A stretch of 64,000 nt of DNA from an uncultured Lachnospiraceae bacterium (lineage in GTDB: Bacteria; Bacillota; Clostridia; Lachnospirales; Lachnospiraceae). Of the stretch, positions 1-12,519 are shown piece after piece (position 1 is the first letter of the stretch; each line of letters starts with the position of its first letter). The notes under the pieces were generated by a model. The model was not told the origin of the DNA and searched no databases. It worked only from the letters and a program-made list of their open reading frames with translations. Where the stretch lies: positions 27,383 to 91,382 of the forward strand of contig CAMWTP010000012.1 of NCBI GenBank assembly GCA_947177165.1, written 5' to 3'. The position numbers and the translations under genes were made by a program.

Positions 1-1408
1 GCTCCACACATGCTTTCTCATTGTCCCACTGTGCCTTGCGGTTGTCAAACTCCGCCTTCTGCTCAGCGAGCTCTGCCTGCAGCGCTGTCAGTCTCTCCGC
101 GCTCAGCCGGTCCTCCTCTTTTTTGAGAGCTGCTACCTCGATCTCCATCTGCATGATCTTTCTCTGCAGTTCGTCAAGCTCTGCGGGCAGCGAGTCAAGC
201 TCTGTCTTGATCATGGCACATGCCTCATCCACAAGATCAATCGCCTTGTCCGGCAGAAATCTGTCTGTGATATAACGATTTGACAGCATTGCTGCACTCA
301 CGAGAGCATTATCCATGATCTTGACGCCGTGAAAGACCTCATAACGCTCTTTCAATCCCCGCAGGATACTGATGGTATCCTCCACCGTCGGCTCTGACAC
401 CATGACTGGCTGAAAACGCCGCTCAAGAGCCGGATCTTTCTCAATATACTGCCTGTACTCATCCAAAGTCGTGGCACCGATACAGTGCAGCTCACCCCTT
501 GCAAGCATCGGCTTTAACATATTTCCGGCATCCATCGCCCCGTCTGTCTTGCCAGCGCCCACGATGGTGTGCAGCTCATCGATAAAAAGAATAATCTGTC
601 CGTCGCTGTTCTTGACATCCTCAAGCACCGCCTTCAGACGTTCTTCGAACTCACCTCTGTACTTTGCGCCGGCAACCAGCGCGCCCATATCCAGCGAAAA
701 AATCTTCTTGTCCTTCAGTCCCTGCGGCACGTCACCGCGCACGATCCGCTGCGCAAGCCCCTCGACAACGGCTGTCTTACCTACACCTGGCTCACCGATG
801 AGCACCGGATTGTTCTTTGTCTTTCTTGATAATATACGAATAATATTCCGGATCTCGTTATCCCGGCCAATGACCGGATCCAGCTTCTGTTTTCTCGCCT
901 TCTCCACCAGGTCCTGCCCATATTTTTCAAGCGTGTCGTAAGTTGCTTCGGGATTATCACTTGTCACCCGCTGATTGCCCCGCACCTCGGAGAGTGCCTT
1001 CAAAAAACGCTCCCTCGTGATGCCATACTCCCGAAAGATTTCCTTGACTTCCCTGTTTGGATTCTGAATCATGGAAAGGAACAGATGCTCCACGGAGACA
1101 TACTCGTCCCCCATGCGCTTTGCCTCATCCTCGGCGCTGATCAGCACTTTGTTGAGATACTGTCCCACATACGGCTGTCCTCCCTGCACCTTGACACGCT
1201 TCTCCAAAGCCTTCTTCGCCCTGTCAAGAAAGTAATCCTTATTGATCTCCATCTTCTCGACAAGTTTCAAAATCAGACTGTCCTCTATTGTCAGAAGCGC
1301 ATAGAGAAGATGCTCCTGTTCCAGCTCCTGATTACCGTATTCCATCGCAAGCTTCTCACACTGGTTGACAGCCTCGATTGACTTCTGTGTAAATTTTTGT
1401 ATATTCAT
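1..1408 (-). CDS. clpB: ATP-dependent chaperone ClpB, N-terminal part (runs off the window start)
   Basis: Reverse-strand translation starts [39 protein letters not shown]..., with Walker A GEPGVGKT, Walker [14 protein letters not shown] and the ClpB coiled-coil region. Confidence 0.95.
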   Translation of the reverse strand, partial: MNIQKFTQKSIEAVNQCEKLAMEYGNQELEQEHLLYALLTIEDSLILKLVEKMEINKDYFLDRAKKALEKRVKVQGGQPYVGQYLNKVLISAEDEAKRMGDEYVSVEHLFLSMIQNPNREVKEIFREYGITRERFLKALSEVRGNQRVTSDNPEATYDTLEKYGQDLVEKARKQKLDPVIGRDNEIRNIIRILSRKTKNNPVLIGEPGVGKTAVVEGLAQRIVRGDVPQGLKDKKIFSLDMGALVAGAKYRGEFEERLKAVLEDVKNSDGQIILFIDELHTIVGAGKTDGAMDAGNMLKPMLARGELHCIGATTLDEYRQYIEKDPALERRFQPVMVSEPTVEDTISILRGLKERYEVFHGVKIMDNALVSAAMLSNRYITDRFLPDKAIDLVDEACAMIKTELDSLPAELDELQRKIMQMEIEVAALKKEEDRLSAERLTALQAELAEQKAEFDNRKAQWDNEKACVE

Positions 1409-1654
1409 AGTGATCCTCCTCTCATGGCACATGAGTTTCTTTGTTTTATCTGTTCTATATTCACTATAACACTATTTTTTGTTTTGTCAATTTAGTTTAT
1501 ACTTTTATTACCTTTTTTATTTCCTTTTAAGGAATTTCGTGGCAATTCCATATTTTTTTGATATAATACAATAAATTTTCACTTTTATTCTACCGATATT
1601 ATAAAATATGTGGTACAATAAATATAGTAATTTGCGAAAGATGGTGTTAAGATA

Positions 1655-2164
1655 ATGGATCCAGCCACAGCTTATTTTTTAAAAAAATACTACCCCCATG
1701 TCATCAAATGGTGGTTAGTGGTATACAATCCTGAGACTGTCAGAATCTGGCCTTCCAAGGCTGAGAAGGAAGAGGCTCTCCGGCTCGAGGCAATCGAGGC
1801 CAAAAAGAAAGCGGAGCTGCCCGCCCTTGAGGATTCTTCAGCCAGTTCAAAAGAAGATGTGGGTCTTGACGATTCCGCATACAATGCGGCCACCGGTTCC
1901 TACTCGGGATTATACGGACAAAAACCTGTCGACGAGAGCACGCAGGCTGCACTCGATGCAATCCTGAACGCCTCCAGCAACCAGAATTCTGTGGACTCGC
2001 TCCTGGCAGACAACAATGTAGTCCTGCCGCCGGAACAGGATGAAATTGTCCGCGAGGCCAACGAAATCTACGAACGGCTTCTGCGGGAAGCTGCGGAGGA
2101 CGAAGCGCGCAAACAGGCCGAAATTGATGAGATGCGCAGACAGGCTGAATTAAAATTTGCATAA
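1655..2164 (+). CDS. hypothetical protein, charged/Ala-rich C-terminus
   Basis: 169 aa ORF preceded by promoter-like AT-rich sequence and followed by a strong terminator; no family recognised. Confidence 0.7.
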   Translation: MDPATAYFLKKYYPHVIKWWLVVYNPETVRIWPSKAEKEEALRLEAIEAKKKAELPALEDSSASSKEDVGLDDSAYNAATGSYSGLYGQKPVDESTQAALDAILNASSNQNSVDSLLADNNVVLPPEQDEIVREANEIYERLLREAAEDEARKQAEIDEMRRQAELKFA

Positions 2165-2165
2165 A

Positions 2166-2201
2166 AAATTGAGTGTCAGGTTCCTGACACTCAATTTTTT
2201 A
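2166..2201. terminator. bidirectional Rho-independent terminator between convergent genes
   Basis: aaaaaaTTGAGTGTCAGGttCCTGACACTCAAtttttt: perfect 12-bp stem with A-run and T-run flanks. Confidence 0.93.
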
Positions 2202-3137
2202 ATTGCACTTATTCCGCAGATCCTCCCACTGTCTGTCAATTTCCTCCTGAAATTTTCCAATCAGCTCCTCATTTTCTTTCTTAAACAGATGTTTAAAACG
2301 TCTCTGCGGTCTTAGAAACTCCTCGATGGGCAGCTTATTCTTCGGCTCATAATTCAGTATCCACCTGCCCTCTATCACCTCAAACATCGGCCAGTAACAG
2401 GTGTCCACTGCCAGTCTGCAGATATTCATCAACTCACCCGGCTCATATCCCCAGCCTCTCGGACACGGCGACATGACATTTAAGAATGCTGCCCCCGGCG
2501 TGTAGATTGCCTTCTGCGCCTTTGTATACAAATCCTTGAAATTCGATGTAAAAGTACTCTGCCCCACATACGGAATATGGTGCTCTGCCATGATGGCCGC
2601 GAGATCCTTTCTGACCTGCACTTTTCCGGCAGATGCCCTGCCGGCAGGAGTCGTTGTCGTGTCTGCATACTGCGGTGTCGCTGAGGAGCGCTGTGTTCCG
2701 GTGTTCATATAGGCGCCATTGTCATAGCACACATACACCATGTCATGTCCGCGCTCCATAGCACCGGACAACGACTGGAATCCGATATCATATGTGCCGC
2801 CGTCACCGCCGAACGTGATAAATTTAAAATTATCCTTGATTTTTCCCTTTTTCCTGAGCACATGGTACGCTGTCTCCACACCGGAAAGCGTAGCACCCGC
2901 ATTCTCAAACGCATTGTGAATATAGCTGTCCTCGTAAGCAGTATAGGGATACATGAACGAAGACACCTCAAGGCAGCCTGTGGCATTTCCGATCACCGCC
3001 CTGTCGCCCTCCTCGAGCGCTCGAAGCACAGTGCGCACCGTAATCGTACCGCCGCAGCCCGCACACATTCTATGTCCCGGAGCAAGGCGTTCCGGTTTGC
3101 TCATAACCTCTTTGAAATTGTATGTTGTCTTTTCCAT
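2199..3137 (-). CDS. porB: 2-oxoacid:ferredoxin oxidoreductase, beta subunit (TPP-binding; pyruvate/2-ketoisovalerate type)
   Basis: MCAGCGG...GGDGGTYDIGFQSLSGAMERGHDMVYVCYDNGAYMNTG (TPP-binding motif). Confidence 0.92.
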   Translation of the reverse strand: MEKTTYNFKEVMSKPERLAPGHRMCAGCGGTITVRTVLRALEEGDRAVIGNATGCLEVSSFMYPYTAYEDSYIHNAFENAGATLSGVETAYHVLRKKGKIKDNFKFITFGGDGGTYDIGFQSLSGAMERGHDMVYVCYDNGAYMNTGTQRSSATPQYADTTTTPAGRASAGKVQVRKDLAAIMAEHHIPYVGQSTFTSNFKDLYTKAQKAIYTPGAAFLNVMSPCPRGWGYEPGELMNICRLAVDTCYWPMFEVIEGRWILNYEPKNKLPIEEFLRPQRRFKHLFKKENEELIGKFQEEIDRQWEDLRNKCN

Positions 3138-3143
3138 GCTCTC

Positions 3144-4346
3144 CTAGACCTCCTCTGACTGCGCGCTGCGCAAACCTATGTACTCATACATATCTGTCAC
3201 CACATGTGTCCGGGCTATTGTTTCCAGTTTATCATAGACAGTCTCAAAATCAGATACAGTGATATCCCTGCCGCCAAGGCCATAAAAGTAATTGACCACA
3301 TCGGCCGTGCCATGCGCCTGATACAGCGCTGCGCGCACCTCCGCACCAAGGGGACCGCCCGTAGCCGAAAACATCTCACTTCTGTCCAGGACTGCCACCG
3401 CCTTTACCCCGGACAGCGCCTTCGCGATCTCCTCCTCCGGAAACGGTCTGAAAACCCTGATCTTGATCATGCCTGCTTTCCTGCCTGTCGTATTTCTGAT
3501 CTCATCGATTGCCGCCTTACAGGTGCCTGCAGCAGAGCCGATAATCACAACGGCATACTCGGCATCCTCCATCCGGTATTCCTCGAAAAAGCTGTATTTG
3601 CGGCCTGTCATTTTCTCAAATCTGTCTGCGACCTCCAAAATCACCTCTCTCGCATTGATCATCGCCTGCCGCTGCGCACGCTTTGTCTCCATATAATAAT
3701 TGGAAACGGCGTACGGTCCAACTGCCATTTTCTCTGCCGCATTCAGAAGATAGTGCTCTGGCTCGTACTCACCGACAAAATCCTTTACCTTGTCATCCTC
3801 AACCAGCAGAATATTTTCCACACCATGGCTTGTGATAAATCCGTCCTGACACACCATGACTGGAAGATGCACCCGCCTGTCCTCCGCAATCGGAAATGCC
3901 TGTATATAATTGTCGTACACTTCCTGATTGGACTCCGCGTAGATCTGTATCCAGCCGGAATCCCTCGCCCCCATACTGTCCGAGTGATCCGCATTGATAT
4001 TGATGGGTCCTGACAATGCCCTGTTGACAAGTGCCAGCACAATCGGCAGTCTGTTGGAAGCTGCCACGTAGAGCTCCTCCCACATCAGTGCCATACCACA
4101 TGAGGACGTCGCCGTGACAGCTCTTGCACCTGCTGCCGATGCGCCGACCGTGGCACTCATCGCACTATGCTCACTCTCAACATGGATAAATTCTGTATCA
4201 ATCTCACCGTTCGCGATATAATTTGCCACATACTGCGGAATCTCCGTGGAAGGCGTGATCGGAAAAGCCGGCATCACATCCGGGTTGACCTGCCTGATGG
4301 CATAAGCCACCGCCTCATTTCCTGATAAACGTTCTCTGATTGCCAT
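3144..4346 (-). CDS. porA: 2-oxoacid:ferredoxin oxidoreductase, alpha subunit
   Basis: NPDVMPAFPITPSTEIPQYVANYIANGEIDTEFIHVESEHSAMSA; in an operon with beta, delta and gamma subunits. Confidence 0.92.
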   Translation of the reverse strand: MAIRERLSGNEAVAYAIRQVNPDVMPAFPITPSTEIPQYVANYIANGEIDTEFIHVESEHSAMSATVGASAAGARAVTATSSCGMALMWEELYVAASNRLPIVLALVNRALSGPININADHSDSMGARDSGWIQIYAESNQEVYDNYIQAFPIAEDRRVHLPVMVCQDGFITSHGVENILLVEDDKVKDFVGEYEPEHYLLNAAEKMAVGPYAVSNYYMETKRAQRQAMINAREVILEVADRFEKMTGRKYSFFEEYRMEDAEYAVVIIGSAAGTCKAAIDEIRNTTGRKAGMIKIRVFRPFPEEEIAKALSGVKAVAVLDRSEMFSATGGPLGAEVRAALYQAHGTADVVNYFYGLGGRDITVSDFETVYDKLETIARTHVVTDMYEYIGLRSAQSEEV

Positions 4347-4656
4347 TTATTTCCCCTCCCTCATACTGATCGCCCCAAACGGACAGACCTTGGCGCAGAT
4401 GCCGCAGCCCTTACAGTGATCATAATCAAATTCTTCCCGCTTTCCCGCAGCAACCGGAATGGATGAATCCGGACACACCGGCGTACACAGCAGGCACTGT
4501 TTACACTTTTCCCGGCTCCACACTGGTGTCGCCGTCCTCCACTCGCCTGTACAGAAATCCTTTGAAGTGGCCGCCTCAAAGATCTTGTTGCCCTCCGTGA
4601 TATCCTGCCATGGGCTCTGTTCGTTAATTCTATCATAGATTTTCCCGTTTGCCATA
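4347..4656 (-). CDS. porD: 2-oxoacid:ferredoxin oxidoreductase, delta subunit (2x[4Fe-4S])
   Basis: CKQCLLCTPVCPDSS and CKGCGICAKVCPFGA cluster motifs; the start with a good SD is MANGKIYDRINE. Confidence 0.9.
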
Positions 4657-4671
4657 ACTACGCTCCTTACT

Positions 4672-5256
4672 TTAAATTCCACAATTCTGTACTGCATCAA
4701 ACGCCATCTCCAGCGCCATCATGTTCCCGTCTATGACCTCCGGCTTCTTCGCAAATTTGTGCTGAAAAGACGCCTGCATCTCTGTGAGAAACTCCTCCCG
4801 CTCCATAACCTTTGACACCGCCACTGCTGCAGCAAGCATCGGCGAGTTCGGATAATTCTTTCCAAGTGCCTTTATGGAAATTGCTTTCGCGTCGACAGTG
4901 TAGACTGCTCCCTGATATCCATGCAGATGTTCCCCGATCTCCTCCCTGCTGCGCGTGGAGTTGACGATGACAGCCCCCTTGGGGTTTAATCCCTTCGTCA
5001 CATCGATACTGTCCAACAGACTCTCGTCGACAACCACGACATAGTCCGGCTCGTAGATATTGGAATGGACCGTGATCGGACCACCGCTGATCCGGTTATA
5101 GGCCGTAATCGGTGCCCCCATTCGCTCGGGACCATATTCCGGAAATCCCTGCACGTATTTTCCTGTCTTAAACGCCACATCCGCCAGCAGGAGCGCCGCT
5201 GTCTTTGCGCCCTGTCCGCCGCGCCCGTGCCATCTGATTTCTACTGTATCTTTCAT
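4672..5256 (-). CDS. porC: 2-oxoacid:ferredoxin oxidoreductase, gamma subunit
   Basis: MKDTVEIRWHGRGGQGAKTAALLLADVAFKTGKYVQGFPEYGPERMGAP, typical gamma domain. Confidence 0.92.
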   Translation of the reverse strand: MKDTVEIRWHGRGGQGAKTAALLLADVAFKTGKYVQGFPEYGPERMGAPITAYNRISGGPITVHSNIYEPDYVVVVDESLLDSIDVTKGLNPKGAVIVNSTRSREEIGEHLHGYQGAVYTVDAKAISIKALGKNYPNSPMLAAAVAVSKVMEREEFLTEMQASFQHKFAKKPEVIDGNMMALEMAFDAVQNCGI

Positions 5257-5293
5257 TTTATTATCAATCCCTTCTATAAACAACATCATAACT

Positions 5294-6211
5294 TTATGGT
5301 ACGCTGGTCGTCACACGAAATTCTATATCCCCCACACTCAGAATGTCATTGTTCTCCAATTCCATCAGTTCATATGGCGGTATCATAATACCGTTCACCA
5401 GCGTATGGTTCACACTTTTCAAATCCTGCACAAAATATTTATTGTTCATCTTGGTAATCAGACAATGCTTCCGGCTGACCGCCCTTGAAAATTCCAACGG
5501 GATCACACCGTCCGCAATATCTGCATTTCTGCCAATCAGAAAATCCTCGTCATCCACATTAAATTCAAATTCCTTGTCATTTCCGTGATACAGGAGTTTT
5601 AATGTTGTGTTTTGATGCGTCTTGCGCGCAGGCGGCAATATTCCCTGCCCGCCCCCGCCAAGGCGCTGCAACTCCGCCAGGGCTTCCTCCTGTGTCAGCT
5701 TTTCCATCTTTAGCATCTGTACAAGTTTTCTAACATACACTACCTGACTGCACGGAAGATACGCGGCAATCCGAATGATGGTTTCCTCGAAGCAGCCAAA
5801 CCAGCTGCTGCCATCCGCATATCTCAGTTCCCCGGTAATCGGGAGTACCGCCGCCATAACACACCCGGCTGTCTTGTCATAATAAAGATGATCATACTGA
5901 TACCAGATGCATTCTTTTTTCAAAAAACCATTTTCCTCGACTTTTATATTCAGAGACAGCATCCCGCACAGCAGGCTGATCAGCCCGCCGTCCCCAAGCT
6001 TTGGAACAATATCGATCAGAGGAACCAGATTCCCGCCCTCCGCCCGATATACCAGCTTCTCCCTGCCGTTCTGCCGTCTTCTCTGATATGGCAGCATCTG
6101 CGGAAACTGCTCCTGCTCTAATATTCGGCACCCAATCTCAAAAAAAGGATCCTGTTCCTGAAACAAAAAGGAAATCTGTCTCTCCTTAGCTTTTACCAGC
6201 ATGTCTGTCAT
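5294..6211 (-). CDS. FHA domain-containing protein
   Basis: C-terminal FHA core FLIGRNADIADGVIPLEFSRAVSRKHCLITKMNNKYFVQDLKSVNHTLVNG. Confidence 0.85.
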   Translation of the reverse strand: MTDMLVKAKERQISFLFQEQDPFFEIGCRILEQEQFPQMLPYQRRRQNGREKLVYRAEGGNLVPLIDIVPKLGDGGLISLLCGMLSLNIKVEENGFLKKECIWYQYDHLYYDKTAGCVMAAVLPITGELRYADGSSWFGCFEETIIRIAAYLPCSQVVYVRKLVQMLKMEKLTQEEALAELQRLGGGGQGILPPARKTHQNTTLKLLYHGNDKEFEFNVDDEDFLIGRNADIADGVIPLEFSRAVSRKHCLITKMNNKYFVQDLKSVNHTLVNGIMIPPYELMELENNDILSVGDIEFRVTTSVP

Positions 6212-6675
6212 CCTCCGTATTCTTCCTCTTGTTTTCTCAATATTCTGATGGAATTTGATATAATATCAAAAATATGCGCATTGGCCTCCCGGCTGCTCTC
6301 TGTACACTGAATCGTGACAACAAGCTCCCTCTCCCTATAACTTCCCAGCAGAAATATATTGTAAAAGCAGTACCCTGTCACATGGGACAGATACTGTATC
6401 TCTCCATATGTCCTCCTATTAATCGTACGTCTGGAAATTTTCTCGCACTGAAACTGTCTGATATTCTTGCAAAATCCCTTATAATATTCATTCAGCCTGT
6501 TGTTCAGATTTTCGTCTGTCAGATCTGCACCGCCTCTTGTGACATTGATCACTGTCTTTTTATCCTTTGACATCCAGCTGTTCTGTGACGGAACACAGGT
6601 ATCTGCCGGTTCGATATCGGACGGGATTATGATTTCGACTTCATCATCATAAAGGCGGTATTCCCTGTAAAACAT
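6208..6675 (-). CDS. hypothetical protein, overlaps the start of the FHA gene
   Basis: 155 aa ORF in an ATGA-type overlap with the downstream FHA gene. Confidence 0.7.
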   Translation of the reverse strand: MFYREYRLYDDEVEIIIPSDIEPADTCVPSQNSWMSKDKKTVINVTRGGADLTDENLNNRLNEYYKGFCKNIRQFQCEKISRRTINRRTYGEIQYLSHVTGYCFYNIFLLGSYRERELVVTIQCTESSREANAHIFDIISNSIRILRKQEEEYGG

Positions 6676-6700
6676 TTTGTGATACCTCTATACATAGATA

Positions 6701-6732
6701 AACGCTGTCACAAACTGGTGACAGCGTTTATT
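6701..6732. terminator. stem-loop terminator downstream of guaB
   Basis: AAACGCTGTCACaaactgGTGACAGCGTTT. Confidence 0.8.
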
Positions 6733-6745
6733 ATATTTTGCGTGA

Positions 6746-8227
<1,482 letters not shown>

Positions 8228-8291
8228 TTACGTTGCTGCTTTTGAAAATATTTTCCCAATTATACTAAAGCCGGCACTGCTTGTCAAGCAT

Positions 8292-8792
8292 TTAATCTGT
8301 AAAAACTTTTCTGGGCGCAATTCCCTTGATCGTCTTTGCAAAATCCTCTGTGAGATTCATCAGAATCTTCTGGTTTCCCTCATAAAATACCCAGTACAGC
8401 TTCTGGTCTGGCAGATCATGTCCTGCGCTCAAATCCGTCACCTTCGTCTGGCGGTTTCTGTAGGAATCGAGCTGATAGGACTTCTCAGGAGCCATAATCT
8501 CGATCTTTTCCACACTGATGGTCATGACCTTCTTTCTCCTCGTCTTTGCCATAATCTTGTCCACCGAAATCTCTTTATCCAGATACAGATACTCATACTC
8601 AATGTCTGTCCACTGAAATATAAAGTAATCAAGTACACCAAGCACAATCACAATAATGAAAAATATCATATTTCCAGTCAGAAAAGTCAATAATCCGATA
8701 AAAACTGTAGGAATAACACTGACGACCCTGGTAAGTGTCTCCTTTGCTCCCCTGTCCTTTTTCACCAATAGTTCCTTGTAGCTTTCGTTCAT
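8292..8792 (-). CDS. small membrane protein, hypothetical
   Basis: Two TM helices near the N-terminus, MNESYKELLVKKDRGAKETLTRVVSVIPTVFIGLLTFLTGNMIFFIIVIVLG. Confidence 0.7.
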   Translation of the reverse strand: MNESYKELLVKKDRGAKETLTRVVSVIPTVFIGLLTFLTGNMIFFIIVIVLGVLDYFIFQWTDIEYEYLYLDKEISVDKIMAKTRRKKVMTISVEKIEIMAPEKSYQLDSYRNRQTKVTDLSAGHDLPDQKLYWVFYEGNQKILMNLTEDFAKTIKGIAPRKVFTD

Positions 8793-9022
8793 AATGCAAT
8801 CCCTTCCTTAATTTTTTTGATACCCTCATTCGATATCTCAATGATATCTTATATAATAGAACAATTCAATGCAATATGCAAGGTTTAGAAAAAATTAATA
8901 GTATGTTGATTGACAGAGAACGGTATTTCCATATATGATATTTTGTAATTGTTCAACTATATTATTGTAATATAAAACGAGTGATTTCGGTCATCGTTAT
9001 TCTGGCGAATGGAGGAATTATC

Positions 9023-9730
9023 ATGGAAGAAGTATACAATAAGAATCGTGACAAAAACAATTCAATGCGCGATGAGATACGGGAACAGAATGCCAAACTA
9101 AAAGATGCCCCCTTAAAGGACAAGGTTGCATACTTTAAAGAATACTATCTGAAAACAACAATCGTCGTCGTGATTGCTGCCATCCTTGTGGTCTATCTCG
9201 CATACTCCATACTGACTGCGCCTTCCGACACCGCCTTTGCAGCGTTCTTCTACAATGACACGGGAGACTCCTCCAGCACGGAGCTGATCGACGGTTTTGT
9301 CGAGTATATGAACATTGACACAACAGAGCACGAGGCCTACATCGATGCGACAATGAATTATGCGCCCGACGCTTCTGATTACAATGCCTACATGGGACTG
9401 GAGAAAGCGATGGCTGTTCTCTCAACTGGCGAACTCGATGTCATCGTGGGGGATGATGATACACTTGACTACTTCGCAAGAAGCGAGTGTCTTCATGACA
9501 TCACAACCATCCTCCCTGATGATCTGCTCACACAGTTTGAGGACAGACTCTACTATGCCGAATCCGGCGAAAATGCGGAATTGATCCCTGTCGGTGTCTA
9601 TGTGGATGACTCGCCAAAGCTGAATCAGTATTATTACTATGTCGACAGGGAACCCATCCTTGGTTTTGTCATTAATTCCAACAGTATTGACAATGCTGTC
9701 GCATTTTTGAGATATCTTTATATGGAATAA
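9023..9730 (+). CDS. single-pass membrane protein, hypothetical
   Basis: SD ggagg upstream of ATG at 9023; one TM segment (TTIVVVIAAILVVYLAYSIL) then an extracytoplasmic domain. Confidence 0.75.
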   Translation: MEEVYNKNRDKNNSMRDEIREQNAKLKDAPLKDKVAYFKEYYLKTTIVVVIAAILVVYLAYSILTAPSDTAFAAFFYNDTGDSSSTELIDGFVEYMNIDTTEHEAYIDATMNYAPDASDYNAYMGLEKAMAVLSTGELDVIVGDDDTLDYFARSECLHDITTILPDDLLTQFEDRLYYAESGENAELIPVGVYVDDSPKLNQYYYYVDREPILGFVINSNSIDNAVAFLRYLYME

Positions 9731-9759
9731 AAATGTGCGCCCTGAGCGCACATTTTTTA
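9730..9759. terminator. bidirectional terminator between convergent genes
   Basis: aaaaATGTGCGCcctgaGCGCACATtttttt. Confidence 0.88.
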
Positions 9760-10668
9760 CATCCAGATCAATTTCTTCCACTGCTCAATCTGAGCCTCTG
9801 TCATAAATCCGTTGGAGGTTCCCACAAATCCAATCTTGTAGGAAGCGAACAGCAAGGCATTCTTAATTGCCTCCTTCGCATCCCTCGTCTTGGCATAATA
9901 ATGCAAAAACGAGGAGAACAATGCATTTCCTGCACCGATCGTGTTGACAATCTCTGTCGTCTTGACCGGTTTATACTCAATCATGCTGTTATCCTCCTTT
10001 GTATAGAGAATGACACCTTTCTCACCAATACCCATGATAATAATCTCGGGATCATACTTCTCCTTACACTCCCTGATGCAATCATAGTGATCATTCTCAA
10101 GGTCATCATCGCTGATGTACAGGATATCCGCCGCGGCCAGAAAATCTTCCTTGTTTGCAATCTTCTCAGCCCTCATACTGCGCACATTGACAGCAATGGG
10201 CTTCTGGTACTTTTTCGCAAGCCCTATAAGAGGCCGGCAGAAATTGCAGTTGGACATGAGCACCATGTCTTTGTCCTGTATCTGTCTCTCAAGCAGCTCA
10301 AACTCATAATCCACATGCCTGATATCCTTGACATCCTCAAAGGTCTGCTTCTTCCCCTTACAGTAGAGAATCACTGAAGTAGGCATACCATCGAGCATCG
10401 GCAGTACATAATCTGTGCTAAGATCCACGTCATTCGTCTTGAGATAGGCATCGATCTGGCTCCTCGACATATTCCTCGCCACCATACTCATAAAGTCCAC
10501 TTCATCGCCGAGCCATTTCAGCGCCATCGCCTCATTAAATCCCGTACCGCCTATCTCGGTATCAACCAGATCTGGTGTGCTCTCAAACTGTTTATATGGA
10601 ATCGGCAATTCCTCGACTTTCACAATCGTCTCCATCTGAACAAAACCTGCAACCATAAATTTACTCAT
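9757..10668 (-). CDS. PfkB-family carbohydrate/nucleoside kinase
   Basis: GGTGFNEAMALKWLG and C-terminal IVNTIGAGNALFSSFLHYY (DTxGAGD-like). Confidence 0.85.
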   Translation of the reverse strand: MSKFMVAGFVQMETIVKVEELPIPYKQFESTPDLVDTEIGGTGFNEAMALKWLGDEVDFMSMVARNMSRSQIDAYLKTNDVDLSTDYVLPMLDGMPTSVILYCKGKKQTFEDVKDIRHVDYEFELLERQIQDKDMVLMSNCNFCRPLIGLAKKYQKPIAVNVRSMRAEKIANKEDFLAAADILYISDDDLENDHYDCIRECKEKYDPEIIIMGIGEKGVILYTKEDNSMIEYKPVKTTEIVNTIGAGNALFSSFLHYYAKTRDAKEAIKNALLFASYKIGFVGTSNGFMTEAQIEQWKKLIWM

Positions 10669-10953
10669 ACAATCCCTCCCTTTCCTCAGCAAAGCAATAA
10701 TCCAGCCGCAGAACTGTTCCAGGATATCCGTGCGGGAAACATATGTAGCATCGGAGCAGTTCCTTATCTATTCACAAATTACTTTTTATGCTTTGTATTC
10801 ATATTAACACATTTTTTTACAATTATATATCATTTTATAAAAATTTTTGAAAATAATTCGTGAAATATGTTAAAATGGCATTATACGTTTATCATGGAAC
10901 AGGGCGGCACTTTCCTCGCACGCCCTGCCCTTAACAAAAGGAGAACACCCATT

Positions 10954-11715
10954 ATGAAAGAACAGCTTTACACAATTCCCTTAAATGACGCCTTCGCCGC
11001 AAACGACGAATGCCCTTTCTGCTTCATCGAACAAAAACTGGAACAGGATCTGCTTGACTTTACGCTCGGCTCCGGTTCCTCGTACATGGAGAGCGATATC
11101 CGTGACCTTACAGACAGAGAAGGCTTCTGCCGCTATCATTTTCTGAAAATGTACCAATATGGGAACACGCTCGGAAACGCATGGATTCTGAAAACCCATT
11201 TTCAAAAGATCAACAATGAATTTTCCAGCGAAGTCAAGAAATTCAAGCCCGCAAAGCTCTCCTTTGTGGACCGCCTGAAGCGCTCCAAAGAGATCAACAA
11301 CACCATGACGGCATGGACTTACGAAAAGCAGCGCTCCTGCTACATCTGCCGCCAGTACGAGGACACCTATGCGCGGTATCTGGACACTTTTTTCTATATG
11401 TACAAGAAAGACACAGATTTTGTAAAAAAACTGGAAAACAGCAAGGGGTTCTGTCTCGTGCACTTTGGCGACCTGTGCCAGAGCGCTGTGGAGCAGCTGA
11501 ACCAGAAGCAGTGTGACGCATTCTTTGCAACTGTCTTTCCTCTCATGGAGACAAATCTGAAGCGCATTGAGGAAGATGTCAGCTGGATGGTTGAAAAATT
11601 TGACTACAGAAATGCGGACGCAGACTGGAAAAATTCAAAAGACGCCACTCAGCGCGGCATGCAGAAATTAAAGGGCGGCTATCCCGCCGCCCCGGTATAC
11701 CAGCAAAAGAAATAG
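10954..11715 (+). CDS. hypothetical protein with paired Cys motifs (DUF6062-like)
   Basis: CPFCFIEQKLEQ and SCYICRQYEDTYARYLDTFFYMYK motifs; SD aaaggag. Confidence 0.7.
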   Translation: MKEQLYTIPLNDAFAANDECPFCFIEQKLEQDLLDFTLGSGSSYMESDIRDLTDREGFCRYHFLKMYQYGNTLGNAWILKTHFQKINNEFSSEVKKFKPAKLSFVDRLKRSKEINNTMTAWTYEKQRSCYICRQYEDTYARYLDTFFYMYKKDTDFVKKLENSKGFCLVHFGDLCQSAVEQLNQKQCDAFFATVFPLMETNLKRIEEDVSWMVEKFDYRNADADWKNSKDATQRGMQKLKGGYPAAPVYQQKK

Positions 11716-11727
11716 TTTACGCACATT

Positions 11728-12333
11728 TCAGGAGAGGCTCAGGGTCATATCCCTGACCAGATCGATATAGGCCCTGATCTCCCGGAATACTGCATCGGAA
11801 TCCGCTGCCTCTATTGTCTTCTCCCGTATAATACTGCTGATACAGTAGTCAACCATCTTCTTGATACGCTCCCGCCTTGCCTTATCGGGAATGTTTTCAA
11901 TCTCAGCAGACTTCTGGAGCGCACTGAGCCGGTCCTCGTAGATCTGCCTCGACTCCGCGGTCTTCCTGACTGGTTCCTGCTCTGACTCATGCGCAGCTTC
12001 CTCCAGAAAAATAGTGAGATATGGATAACTTTTTCCGACCTTTGTCTTGGTCATGGCAATCTGCTTGATCAGCTCGAAATAGTCCTTCTCATTTTCATCC
12101 ACAATGGTGGACAGCTCCAACAGCATATACTTGACACAGTAGTCGTACACAAATACGTAGATGCCTTCCTTGGAACCAAAATAGTGAAACCAGAGTCCTT
12201 TGCTGACACCGACTGCCTTTACCATGTCATCCGTACTGGCGTGCCTGTATCCATTTTTGGCGAACACCTCAATCGCACCGTTAATCATCCGGTCCTGCTT
12301 CTCTCTGGCAAGGTCAAAAAATTTTTCGTTCAT
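11728..12333 (-). CDS. TetR/AcrR family transcriptional regulator
   Basis: N-terminal HTH: AIEVFAKNGYRHASTDDMVKAVGVSKGLWFHYFGSKEGIYVFVYDY. Confidence 0.9.
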   Translation of the reverse strand: MNEKFFDLAREKQDRMINGAIEVFAKNGYRHASTDDMVKAVGVSKGLWFHYFGSKEGIYVFVYDYCVKYMLLELSTIVDENEKDYFELIKQIAMTKTKVGKSYPYLTIFLEEAAHESEQEPVRKTAESRQIYEDRLSALQKSAEIENIPDKARRERIKKMVDYCISSIIREKTIEAADSDAVFREIRAYIDLVRDMTLSLS

Positions 12334-12519
12334 TCGTACCTCCTCGTGTGAGCACTCCCCAATGGCACACACCTGTTATACTAATATTAACATAGTTTTA
12401 GATTCCCGACTACACATTTTCACCAAATTTTACATAATCTCTTTTCATTTCCATAAAATAGTATTAAAATAGATTTGTGTACAATGAAAAACAACTGCAA
12501 CAGGAAAGGAGAACCACAA

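Noticed and set aside
3204-4013. 269-aa plus-strand ORF
   Set aside because: Antisense to porA; no independent evidence.
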